DNA of 64,000 nucleotides from Fulvitalea axinellae (lineage in GTDB: Bacteria > Bacteroidota > Bacteroidia > Cytophagales > Cyclobacteriaceae): NCBI RefSeq assembly GCF_036492835.1, contig NZ_AP025314.1:1178001-1242000 (forward strand), written 5' to 3'. The notes under the pieces were generated by a model that saw only the letters and a list, made by a program, of their open reading frames with translations, was not told the origin of the DNA and ran no database searches. The position numbers and the translations under genes were made by a program. Shown here in pieces: positions 37,751 through 45,323 of the stretch; position 1 is the first letter of the stretch; each line of letters begins with the position of its first letter.

Positions 37751-38149
37751 CAACATGAAATAACAGGAATTCCCGTTATCTCCCATTTACAAAATATTTC
37801 CCTTTCTCAAAAACAGTAAAAAATTAATATCTAAAAAATACAACATCAATTTTATTTCATCTAAAAGTGACTCAATAAAGTTAAACATGACTAATATCAT
37901 ATGCATATTAATGCTATGCCCATTTTCGGTTTTTCATAAAAAAGTTCCTGTCACTTCCCCTATACGGTAAATAACAGGAACCGAATAATTAATTTCATGT
38001 ATAGGACCGTTTCCCCTTAGTCTTCGGCGTCCACTATTTTTCCCTCGAATACCGAATAGACCAAACCGGATTCAGAAGCGTAGCGGTTCTTTTCGAACGT
38101 AGCCATGCCACCCTCATACACGTGCGCCACCGCCGAGGCGTCAAAGTCC
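37751..38149. repeat. Direct repeat copy 2 with cassette entry junction
   Basis: Functional partner of 34699-35092. It covers the last ~130 bp of the intact ATPase gene and its ~265-bp trailer, and ends leftwards at GTTGTGG (37754-37748), the first cassette junction. The trailer contains the inverted repeat GTTCCTG.../...CAGGAAC around 37945-37985, which may act as terminator. Confidence 0.88.
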
Positions 38150-38841
38150 GCCATATTACCGCCTCTGGTCGTTCCGGCGGTGTTGCTCTGGGTGATCACT
38201 ATAAAGATCGTCTCTTTGTGGGCTTTGCGCAGGCGGTCAATGTCCTGCTGTTTGGCGCCCGTCACCTTTTGCCAACTGTCTATCAGGATCACGTCAAAGG
38301 CTTCGGCCGCTTTTTGGATGGTCTTCAGGCCTTCGGGTAGTTCGGAGGCTACCAAGATCCGTTTCTCGTTGGCGGGTTTGATATTCCTTTTGCGATAGTC
38401 CTCCTTGATCAGTTTCGATTCCTTGTCCATCTCCAGAGAAAAGAAACCGGCGTTCATTCCGTTTCCGGCGAAAAAGTCGGCGATCTGGAAAAGGAAACTG
38501 CTCTTGCCCGCTCCCTTGTCGCCCCGCAAAAGCATCAGGTATTCGTATTTCTCTATCTCGCCGAACCAGCGGGCCAGAACGCCTTTCAGCTTCAGCGCCT
38601 TGACTTCCCGGGTCGCGCTTTTCTCGCCGATCCCCGAGAAGATCCCCGACAGGTCGGGCGGAAGGTCGGAGCTTTTCAGCTTTTTGGCGGGCGCCTTCAG
38701 GGCCAGCGGGTGCTTTTCCTCTATCTCGGCGTAAAGGATTTCCAACTCCGTTTCGTATCGCTTTGGGGATTTTTCGTATTTCCGCAGTTCTTTGCGGAGC
38801 CGGTCGGGCAGAATGTTCCTGTTGATATATCTTTCGCTCAT
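38017..38841 (-). CDS. RecA-fold (DnaB-like) ATPase
   Basis: 274 residues. Walker A is GDKGAGKSS, followed by FFSLEMDKES (as in DnaB-type helicases), Walker B FDVILIDSW and a sensor-like FIVITQSNTAG. It lacks the DnaB N-terminal domain and instead has about 95 unassigned residues. It may be a helicase-type motor or, since no terminase is present, the DNA packaging motor; sequence alone favours the helicase-like class. Last gene of the late operon, overlapping the ArdC-like gene by 4 bp. Confidence 0.75.
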   Translation of the reverse strand: MSERYINRNILPDRLRKELRKYEKSPKRYETELEILYAEIEEKHPLALKAPAKKLKSSDLPPDLSGIFSGIGEKSATREVKALKLKGVLARWFGEIEKYEYLMLLRGDKGAGKSSFLFQIADFFAGNGMNAGFFSLEMDKESKLIKEDYRKRNIKPANEKRILVASELPEGLKTIQKAAEAFDVILIDSWQKVTGAKQQDIDRLRKAHKETIFIVITQSNTAGTTRGGNMADFDASAVAHVYEGGMATFEKNRYASESGLVYSVFEGKIVDAED

Positions 38842-40400
38842 GGCTTGCGCTTTTGGGTTCCGAACAGGGAAAGCTGTTTTTTCGAGGCTTCCGCCTTCTC
38901 TCGGTACGGTTTCAGTACCCGGTCCGCCTTGTCCTGACTAAACCGCCCGGCCTCGACCGCCTTGTCGAACTTCTTTTTCTTCTCTTGATACGTCCGTTCT
39001 TCGGGCGTTAAGGGCTTCGGCGGTTTGGAAACGGGCTTGGTAGGTTTTGAGCGTTTGCGGTTCAGGTCCGGAGCGGTTTTACCCTTTTTTGATCCGTTCC
39101 GGACGGGTTTTGAAACGGTTTTAGTTGGTTTTGGAGCGGGTTCTTTCTCCTTTGGCTTCTGTTCCGCCTCCAGCAATTTCCCCGTCGAGAGTTTCGGGGT
39201 ATAGGCTTTCTTCTTTTTCCGGTTGTCCAGAATATAATCGGCGGCTTTCTGGGCTTTGGACATGGTGCGGAAAATCCACCTGTTGTCCTCTTCCATCGAT
39301 TGGCGGATAGATCTTTTCCAGCCTTTTACATAGGCGGCGCTGTTGTCCCGGGTATGGAAGAAAATCCCCGCTTCGGCGGAAAGGTACTGGGCCGTAAACT
39401 CGGCGACCAATTCCTCTTCGGTGTACTTCGGGTCACCGAATTTCTTGCCGCCCCTTTCCGGATCGTTCAGGCGTTTGGGGTCCATCGTGGAGTGGGCCAA
39501 CTCATGGAACAGGATGGAATAATACTTTTGGGGCTCTTCGAACTGGTCGTAATACGGCATGTTCACAACGTCCTTGCCCGGCTTCCACCAAGCCTGCCCG
39601 CCGTGGTTGACCGGCGGGCGCTTCGGCATATAGGTGACTATGTCATTGGCCGTTTGAAGGGCCACGGGCTGGTAATCCGTCGCGGGCGTGGCCACTATGC
39701 CGAAGTCTATTCCCGTAACGTCCTCGATATTGAAAACCCGGTAATACTTCAGAATAGGATACATTTTATAATCCTTCAGTCCCTCTTCTTGGGCCCTGTT
39801 GTATTCGTCAACCGTAATCCGCTTGCCTTCGGGGTCTTTGGCGATCAGGGTGTAATAAATCACCTTTTCCGATTCCGCCCCTTCCTTGACCCGGCCGCCT
39901 TTCTTGTCGATCTGGTTAAAAGTCATCCAGTACGGAATCGAGCGGTCCGCCATGGTGAGCAACAGCACGTTGACGCCCGAATACCTCCGGCGTGTCCCGA
40001 AATTCTGGTGCGCTCCCGACGAGACGGTTTTGCCGGCCTCAAGTGTATAGACTACCTGACTCCAAGGCTTTCGCCAAGGCAGGGAATCCGAAGACTCTAT
40101 TTTTTCCAAAATCAAATTGGTCACGATCTGGTAAACGTCCCTGATCTTTTCACCCTTCTCATCGGTACCCCCGAGCCCTTCCAGCGGTTGGCCGGGTTCC
40201 CCGTAAAGCTTGCGGGCGGTCCGTTCGTTCATGCAGGGAATTCCGTACAGGGCCGACGGGTCCAGCGAGGGATTAGGCGTTTCGATGGCTCCAAGACCGT
40301 TGTCGGTTGCGGGTTTGTCTTCGGAAAAAAAAGCGGTGGCGATGCCTAACAGGCCGAGGGTTTCGATAATCATAACAGGCGGTTTATTGGATTGGAACAA
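38838..40400 (-). CDS. ArdC-like antirestriction protein with metallopeptidase domain
   Basis: 520 residues. The N-terminal region includes two Gly-Leu-Gly motifs (DNGLGAI, LEGLGGT). An ArdC N-terminal ssDNA-binding-like domain follows (about 85-220: LPWRKPWSQ, YWMTFNQI) and then a zincin domain with HELAH (about 297-301) and the third ligand Glu in EELVAEFTAQYL. The C-terminus is Lys/Pro-rich. ArdC proteins protect entering DNA, so this protein may be delivered with the genome. The start is uncertain; MIIETLG at 40373 is an alternative. Confidence 0.8.
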   Translation of the reverse strand: MFQSNKPPVMIIETLGLLGIATAFFSEDKPATDNGLGAIETPNPSLDPSALYGIPCMNERTARKLYGEPGQPLEGLGGTDEKGEKIRDVYQIVTNLILEKIESSDSLPWRKPWSQVVYTLEAGKTVSSGAHQNFGTRRRYSGVNVLLLTMADRSIPYWMTFNQIDKKGGRVKEGAESEKVIYYTLIAKDPEGKRITVDEYNRAQEEGLKDYKMYPILKYYRVFNIEDVTGIDFGIVATPATDYQPVALQTANDIVTYMPKRPPVNHGGQAWWKPGKDVVNMPYYDQFEEPQKYYSILFHELAHSTMDPKRLNDPERGGKKFGDPKYTEEELVAEFTAQYLSAEAGIFFHTRDNSAAYVKGWKRSIRQSMEEDNRWIFRTMSKAQKAADYILDNRKKKKAYTPKLSTGKLLEAEQKPKEKEPAPKPTKTVSKPVRNGSKKGKTAPDLNRKRSKPTKPVSKPPKPLTPEERTYQEKKKKFDKAVEAGRFSQDKADRVLKPYREKAEASKKQLSLFGTQKRKP

Positions 40401-40590
40401 GGGGGACCAGACGCTTTGCGGGGCGGGGATTTTTGTCGCAAAGCAGGGAGCCGACGGCGCTCCCGATAACGAAAAACGGGAAGGCGTCCCGTCGGGTCGC
40501 CTTCGCCATAAAATAGAAACCGAGGCCGAACGCAGCCACGCAGAGTCGATGCCCGGTTTCGGTGCTATTGTGAGTCTTGGTAATACGCAT
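40384..40590 (-). CDS. Small membrane-associated protein
   Basis: 68 residues with hydrophobic stretches (LCVAAFGLGFYFM and FFVIGSAVGSLL). It overlaps both neighbours, as is usual in this operon. Could assist the holin or be a small virion membrane protein. Confidence 0.5.
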   Translation of the reverse strand: MRITKTHNSTETGHRLCVAAFGLGFYFMAKATRRDAFPFFVIGSAVGSLLCDKNPRPAKRLVPLVPIQ

Positions 40591-41002
40591 CTTTGCGGTC
40601 TTTTTTCCTCAAGAAAGTAAGATCCATGTTTTGGGTGACGGTCTTGGCTATCTTCTCAGCCGAACGGCCCACCACATACCCGCCGAGGCCGATCTTCACC
40701 AAAGGAAACAGTTGGGGGGAAATCTCAATGTCAACGAAATGTCCGTAGGCGATAATAGCCACGAATACCAGCATCGTGACCGGGCGCCAAGAACGCTGAA
40801 GAAAGTTGCCGTTCATCTCGGCGGTGATCACCTGAACTTGCAGGGCCAAGACATTCAGAAAGAAGTTCATCACGGCTTCCGAAATTTGCCTCTTCAGCTT
40901 GCCCTTTTCCTCGTCGGTGGTGTTAATGTTGTCAATAAAGCCGGTCAGGGTTTTGACGAGTTTCGGACCTTGTTCGGTGAACAGTTTTTTGAATACGCTC
41001 AT
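40565..41002 (-). CDS. Holin-like membrane protein
   Basis: 145 residues starting at MSVFKKLFTEQ. Hydrophobic segments lie at about 45-60, 75-95 and 100-115 (RPVTMLVFVAIIAYG), with a charged C-terminus, resembling three-helix phage holins. It is directly downstream of the lysozyme gene with a 4-bp overlap, which supports a role in host lysis. Confidence 0.72.
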   Translation of the reverse strand: MSVFKKLFTEQGPKLVKTLTGFIDNINTTDEEKGKLKRQISEAVMNFFLNVLALQVQVITAEMNGNFLQRSWRPVTMLVFVAIIAYGHFVDIEISPQLFPLVKIGLGGYVVGRSAEKIAKTVTQNMDLTFLRKKDRKDAYYQDSQ

Positions 41003-41622
41003 GACGGTTTGTTTAAAAGCCACAAACCGACGAAGATAGCCAGCAACGCCACCGCCGAAATTCCGCCGGCGTAGTTGAACATGGAGGCTCGCTTGAGCCA
41101 ACCGGGCAGAAAACCGGCGTTCGAACCTTTGGCGATACGCTTATAATATGCGATGCGCCCTTGTTTGAACGCCTCGAAAAGCTCGGAGCCCGGAACCGAG
41201 TTGACGGCGTTGACAGTGTTGCGACCCATTGCGCCGTCCACGGCCAAACTAAAGCCGAAACTGTCATTCAGTACCCGTTGCAATACCTTGACGGCGTTGC
41301 CACCGGCGTTGATATAGAAGTCGTACGCCTGAATGGCCAGACTGGAATCGGCGAACTTGTCGAACCAACCCCTTCGCCAAAACTTGACGCGGTAAAACGC
41401 CTTTACCAGACTGTCAAGCGTAGGGGAATTGATTCGCTGGTTGGTCTTTAGGGAGCTTACGCCCAGACGCCTTTTCTCGGCGTCCACCAATGCCCAGCCT
41501 TCCCAACCCGGGTGATAATTGCGGGCGATTCCGCGGTAGGTTTCGCCTCCTTTATCGTTGGGATTGTTGGCGTAAAACCCCTCGTGCTTCATCGCTATTT
41601 CGTGCGCTCTGTCGAAACTCAT
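40999..41622 (-). CDS. GH108-family lysozyme
   Basis: 207-residue peptidoglycan hydrolase. The catalytic signature is KHEGFYANNPNDKGGET near the N-terminus, with the acid in HEG; LAIQAYDFYINAGGNAVKVLQ and the DGAMGRNT segment are also family features. A C-terminal membrane helix (about 180-203: GGISAVALLAIFVGLWLL) would anchor it. Membrane anchoring fits lysis or a virion membrane enzyme that opens the wall at entry. Confidence 0.9.
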   Translation of the reverse strand: MSFDRAHEIAMKHEGFYANNPNDKGGETYRGIARNYHPGWEGWALVDAEKRRLGVSSLKTNQRINSPTLDSLVKAFYRVKFWRRGWFDKFADSSLAIQAYDFYINAGGNAVKVLQRVLNDSFGFSLAVDGAMGRNTVNAVNSVPGSELFEAFKQGRIAYYKRIAKGSNAGFLPGWLKRASMFNYAGGISAVALLAIFVGLWLLNKPS

Positions 41623-42335
41623 GATCTGAAAGCTTTTTGGATTAGTGATTTCTCGTGGTCGCTTTTCGCCGTGATCTTGTCGCAGAAAAGCAGGTTGAAG
41701 TCAAGCTCGGTGTGAAACGAGGCCTGCGTTTTGTCGATCCACGCCAAATAGTCTTGGCCGCCGATATTGAAGCGGACCTGCGCCATGCCGTTTTTCTCCA
41801 GCCCGGTGGCTTCCCCGACGTGGCGCCTGTTCATCAGCTTGATAATGGCGTCTTTGCCGTAGCCCGAAATCAGGTTTCTGCGGTCCGAGACGCCTTTGAA
41901 AATCCGTTCGCCGTCCCAAGAGTTGACCGAGACGAACACGCGCTTGCGGTTGTCGGCTGTCCGGGCGTCCTTGTCCAGCTTCAGGTCCGTGATCTTCTGG
42001 AACAGTTCGAAGCTCACCGTTTCGGAATGCCCGGCGGACTTCAGCGCCTTGGCCAAACCGTTGCCGAAAACCCCGTCCGCTCCGCCCGACATGCGGATGG
42101 TCCGGGCGGGTTCGCCGCCTTTTTCCAGCAAAGCGAGCTGGAGCCGTTTCACTGTCTCGCCCCGGTGGCCTTTTCTCAACGGCCAGATTCCAGCGGGTAC
42201 GCCCGGCGCCTTGGTTCCGGGCCGTGGCAAAGGGTTGCTTTCCGGTCCGGGGTTGATCAGTTCGGCACCGTCGCCGTTCTTTATGGAGAGATAATAGAAG
42301 GCCGCTCCCGCGGCCGCGATTAGCCAGCCGTTCAT
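41619..42335 (-). CDS. Membrane-anchored peptidoglycan-binding-like protein
   Basis: 238 residues with an N-terminal membrane helix (WLIAAAGAAFYYLSI). A PGB-like segment follows (RKGHRGETVKRLQLALLEKG ... DGVFGNGLAKAL). The rest is mixed and unassigned. Position next to the lysozyme suggests the two act together on the cell wall. Confidence 0.72.
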   Translation of the reverse strand: MNGWLIAAAGAAFYYLSIKNGDGAELINPGPESNPLPRPGTKAPGVPAGIWPLRKGHRGETVKRLQLALLEKGGEPARTIRMSGGADGVFGNGLAKALKSAGHSETVSFELFQKITDLKLDKDARTADNRKRVFVSVNSWDGERIFKGVSDRRNLISGYGKDAIIKLMNRRHVGEATGLEKNGMAQVRFNIGGQDYLAWIDKTQASFHTELDFNLLFCDKITAKSDHEKSLIQKAFRS

Positions 42336-42808
42336 GATGTTTGGTTTTGGGGTGATTGGAGGATGGCGTGGAATTTCTTGATTTCCCTGTCGTCCAGTTC
42401 GTTGGTCAGATCCTTCAGAAGAATCCTGTTATAGAGCTTTTTGTACTCGGTCGCCACGGCGGAAAACGGAACGCCTTGGCGGACCATATCGTAAGCCGCC
42501 TCGTAGATGGCCTTTTCGTCGGTGCCGTCCCAGAGCCAAGCCGCCAGTTTGTGCATGGACGTGTGGAACCGGGAAGCCAGCGAAATGGCGTGACTGCTTT
42601 TGGATTTCGTGCCGTAGCGGTTTTGGGCCTCCAGAACGTTCTGTTTGATTTTCCCTTGGACCATCCAGCGGTTGATCAGGTACAGGGCGGTAAGGACTCC
42701 CGCCCCGAGGATCACTTTTTGCCCGGCGCCGGAATTCGCCAATTCCTTGGCTCTCTTTCCGGCGCCGGAGGCGATTTGCAAGCCTTTTTGTACTGCCAAT
42801 GGATTCAT
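42332..42808 (-). CDS. Membrane protein with annexin-like repeat
   Basis: 158 residues with a membrane helix at about 33-50 (ILGAGVLTALYLINRWM). The C-terminal part carries GTDEKAIYEAAYDMV, then YKKLYNRILLKDL and NEL, which reads like one annexin-type repeat. Annexin repeats bind membranes in eukaryotes; a virion or lysis role is inference. Confidence 0.65.
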   Translation of the reverse strand: MNPLAVQKGLQIASGAGKRAKELANSGAGQKVILGAGVLTALYLINRWMVQGKIKQNVLEAQNRYGTKSKSSHAISLASRFHTSMHKLAAWLWDGTDEKAIYEAAYDMVRQGVPFSAVATEYKKLYNRILLKDLTNELDDREIKKFHAILQSPQNQTS

Positions 42809-42810
42809 GC

Positions 42811-42996
42811 CTAAATGAAGTTTTTGAATTTTCGGATCTTGTCGTTAATCCCTTTCTTTTCCGATTTCTCGGCGAGGGTTTTCAGGTTCTGGGGATCGAT
42901 ATTGGAGGCGATTTTCTCCAAAGCCTCCCTGATCCGCCCGGCCATCAGCGGATTGTCCAGCCGGACGCTTATTTCCAAAGTCGTTTTCTCAGGCAT
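42811..42996 (-). CDS. Small charged protein, 61 aa
   Basis: Begins MPEKTTLEISVRL and overlaps the preceding gene by 8 bp. Helical and rich in Lys/Glu. No family recognised. Confidence 0.6.
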   Translation of the reverse strand: MPEKTTLEISVRLDNPLMAGRIREALEKIASNIDPQNLKTLAEKSEKKGINDKIRKFKNFI

Positions 42997-43888
42997 CGGC
43001 TTCGGGCTTTTGGGTTGGGGGAGGAACAAATTTGTCAAGGAAAGCGGGGTCTTTGGCGATGGCCGAAAAGAGGGTATAGACACGCTTGACCACCTCTTTT
43101 TCCTGTTCCTGAAGCCATTGCACCGTGTTGCCGATCATGGAATTCAGTTCGGAATCCTTATGGTAAACCGTCGGGGACTCGCCGTTTTGGGCGGGCTGTT
43201 GCTCGGGTTCTTGCGGATTGCCCGTCAGTTCGTCCATTCCGACGCCCATCAGCCGGGACACCGCCATGGCGGCGACATTGGCCAACGCGGGATTGCTTCC
43301 CACCGTTTCCACTATCCCGGACAGGCTTCCTTTGCGCTCGGCCTCGTCACCCTTGCGCTCCAGCTCGAAGTGCTCGTCCTTGAACTTGTTCTCTTTCTCC
43401 AGCTCGAAATTCTCCTTCTTCAGCCTCTCGTTTTCGCTCTCCAAAGCCTCGTTTTTCTTTTCGAGGCGGTCACGGTCCTTTTCCACATGCTTTAGCTGGT
43501 ACTCCAGTATCTGGGCTTTCGCAAAAGTTCCCGACATATCGGGCTGAACCATGCCGAGCCCCTGCATTCCGGCTTGGGGTTGCGGCGGATAATATGGCCG
43601 TTGCGGTTGCTCCGGATATTGCGGAGTCCGTGGCGACGCCACGCTGATCACGAGCCGTTTGACGGATTTCGAACTGCTCCCGTTCGGCTTTCTGATGTCG
43701 ATATTGATTTGCTCCGCTTCGGGATGGCTCTCCTTTACGGACATGACGGTTTCGCCGACATCCACGTCCTCTTGGCTCATGCCGGTGTAGACGTTCCGAA
43801 GTTCGCCGTCCTCGACCGCCGAGACGCTGTAGGTGTAGTGTTCGTGTGTCTGTAGCAGTTCGCGGGCTTTGTTGATCTGTTGTTCCAT
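42989..43888 (-). CDS. Coiled-coil structural protein
   Basis: 299 residues. An N-terminal alpha/beta part (1-85), a Pro/Gln/Tyr-rich linker (about 88-107), the motif MQGLG (108-112), a long heptad coiled coil (about 123-190), and a helical C-terminus with LMGVG. Probably a virion scaffold or spacer; the two ψ-x-G-x-G motifs are shared with other proteins of the operon. Confidence 0.72.
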   Translation of the reverse strand: MEQQINKARELLQTHEHYTYSVSAVEDGELRNVYTGMSQEDVDVGETVMSVKESHPEAEQINIDIRKPNGSSSKSVKRLVISVASPRTPQYPEQPQRPYYPPQPQAGMQGLGMVQPDMSGTFAKAQILEYQLKHVEKDRDRLEKKNEALESENERLKKENFELEKENKFKDEHFELERKGDEAERKGSLSGIVETVGSNPALANVAAMAVSRLMGVGMDELTGNPQEPEQQPAQNGESPTVYHKDSELNSMIGNTVQWLQEQEKEVVKRVYTLFSAIAKDPAFLDKFVPPPTQKPEADA

Positions 43889-43929
43889 TTCTGCGTGGCT
43901 TATGTTGGATATGGATTTTGGGCTTCAGG

Positions 43930-45123
43930 TTACTTGTCGCAACAGCAGTTCGCGGGCGCCACGCGTCTGCGAACCGGTCTGCGGATTACGCGCCTGCGCA
44001 CCGTGGGTCTGCGGACTGTTCTCCGTACCGGCCTGCGTATCGCCGTAGACCTCCGCATGTGTCTGCGAAGTTGGGCCATGCTCATTCTTTTGCGTCTTCC
44101 GCGGGATCTGCGCTTGCGTTTGAACATCTTCCTGACCATGTTAATGTGGCGGAAAGGGTTCAGCCTTTTTCTGATCCGCTTGAAGATCTTTTTGAAGAAA
44201 CCGAGCTGTCCGGTTCCCCGGAGCGTACGTCTGCGCCTGCGGGATTTCGTGCAGGGGCAAGGCTTTTTGCATCTTCTGCGCCTCAAGAACGGACTGCGGT
44301 AAGTTCTGCGGAGTCTTGGTCTGCCGTATCTTCTGCGGATCGTTCTGCGCAGTTTTGGCCTGCTATACCTCCTGCGGATTGTTCTGCGGAGCTTCGGTCT
44401 GCCGTATCTTCTGCGGATTGCTCTGCGTATTCTTGGCCTGCTATACCTCTTGCGGATTGTCCTGCGAATTGTTCTGCGCGGGGTCGGCTTGCGGAAGAGG
44501 CTCCGCAGTTTTGGTCTGCGATAGCTTTTGCGGACCGTTCTGCGCAAGGTTGGCTTTTTGAACCTCCTGCGGAAAAACGAGTATTTGCCTCTGCGGAATC
44601 TGCGGATATTGATCGGCAGGTTGCTTCCGCTTTTCTTGACCCGGACAAGCCCGCGTCTCCTTCTCTGCGACACGCTTCTGCGGATCGTCCTGCGAAGCTT
44701 CGGCCTACTTGACGCGCCGGTTCGCAGACGGCGCACTACCGTCCCTCGGGCTCTCGCGCTTTTGCGGAGCTTGGCTACTTCCGCCTGTAGTTGGCGAATC
44801 TGCTTTTGCAGGCTTCCGTCACTGCCCCGTTGGCGGGAATCCTCGCTTCTCAATCGCCGGATCTCGTTTTCCAAGCTATTGGCTTTGCGGACCAAAACGG
44901 CGCTGTTGTTCGCTGTTTTCCGGTCTGTATTCCTGATAGCTTGGGCGTTTCTCCGTATCCCTCTGGCCGACGTTTGCGCCACTTTTTTGGCGTAGGCCGG
45001 GGCTTTCGCTCCGGGTATCGTAACCCTCGGCGACGGCGTGAGGTGCCGGACCTTGTTCGGACGGGCGCCGAAGGGGTTCAGCAGGGCGTCGAAAATTTGC
45101 GGTATAAGTCCTTTTCTGCTCAT
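43930..45123 (-). CDS. Arginine-rich repeat protein, candidate DNA-condensing core protein
   Basis: 397 residues starting MSRKGLIPQIFDALL. From about residue 170 it consists of Arg-dense repeats of the kind RRTIRRRYGRPKLRR, in periods of about 11 residues, and ends in ANCCCDK with three cysteines. The extreme charge suggests a protamine- or viral-core-like protein that packs DNA. The underlying DNA is a CTGCGGA-type repeat on the plus strand. Low-complexity translation noise is an alternative, but the frame, start overlap and operon position support a real gene. Confidence 0.75.
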   Translation of the reverse strand: MSRKGLIPQIFDALLNPFGARPNKVRHLTPSPRVTIPGAKAPAYAKKVAQTSARGIRRNAQAIRNTDRKTANNSAVLVRKANSLENEIRRLRSEDSRQRGSDGSLQKQIRQLQAEVAKLRKSARARGTVVRRLRTGASSRPKLRRTIRRSVSQRRRRGLVRVKKSGSNLPINIRRFRRGKYSFFRRRFKKPTLRRTVRKSYRRPKLRSLFRKPTPRRTIRRTIRKRYSRPRIRRAIRRRYGRPKLRRTIRRRYSRPKLRRTIRRRYGRPRLRRTYRSPFLRRRRCKKPCPCTKSRRRRRTLRGTGQLGFFKKIFKRIRKRLNPFRHINMVRKMFKRKRRSRGRRKRMSMAQLRRHMRRSTAIRRPVRRTVRRPTVRRRVIRRPVRRRVAPANCCCDK

Positions 45124-45323
45124 GGCTCTTTTCTTTTTTTGATGCGGTTCTCTACGGCCTCGTAAACGCGGAGCGTAAGCCATATGGCCGACAAAACGGC
45201 CGAGTACGTGGCCAGTCCGCTGGCGAAACCCTCTGAGGTGAAAAGCGAGCGGACAAATCCCGGAACGACGTAAGCCGTGGAGCCGAAGCCGAACAGGTCG
45301 AATATTTTTTGGGTTACTTTCAT
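45120..45323 (-). CDS. Small membrane protein, 67 aa
   Basis: MKVTQKIFDLFGFGST opens the protein; one or two hydrophobic helices follow (TAYVVPGFVRSLF, YSAVLSAIWLTL) and a basic tail. Overlaps both neighbours by 4 bp. Holin-like or virion membrane protein. Confidence 0.62.
   Translation of the reverse strand: MKVTQKIFDLFGFGSTAYVVPGFVRSLFTSEGFASGLATYSAVLSAIWLTLRVYEAVENRIKKRKEP

Noticed and set aside
38017..38841. Terminase large subunit or FtsK/HerA packaging ATPase
   Set aside because: Motifs match DnaB/RecA-type ATPases (FSLEM, ITQSN) and no nuclease domain is present; packaging role left open only as a guess.
39300..40349. 349-codon frame opposite the ArdC-like gene
   Set aside because: Antisense shadow of a gene with catalytic motifs; no recognisable family.
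43918..44712. 264-codon Ser/Ala-rich frame opposite the Arg-rich repeat protein
   Set aside because: Complement of Arg codon repeats; the leftward frame fits the operon overlaps.
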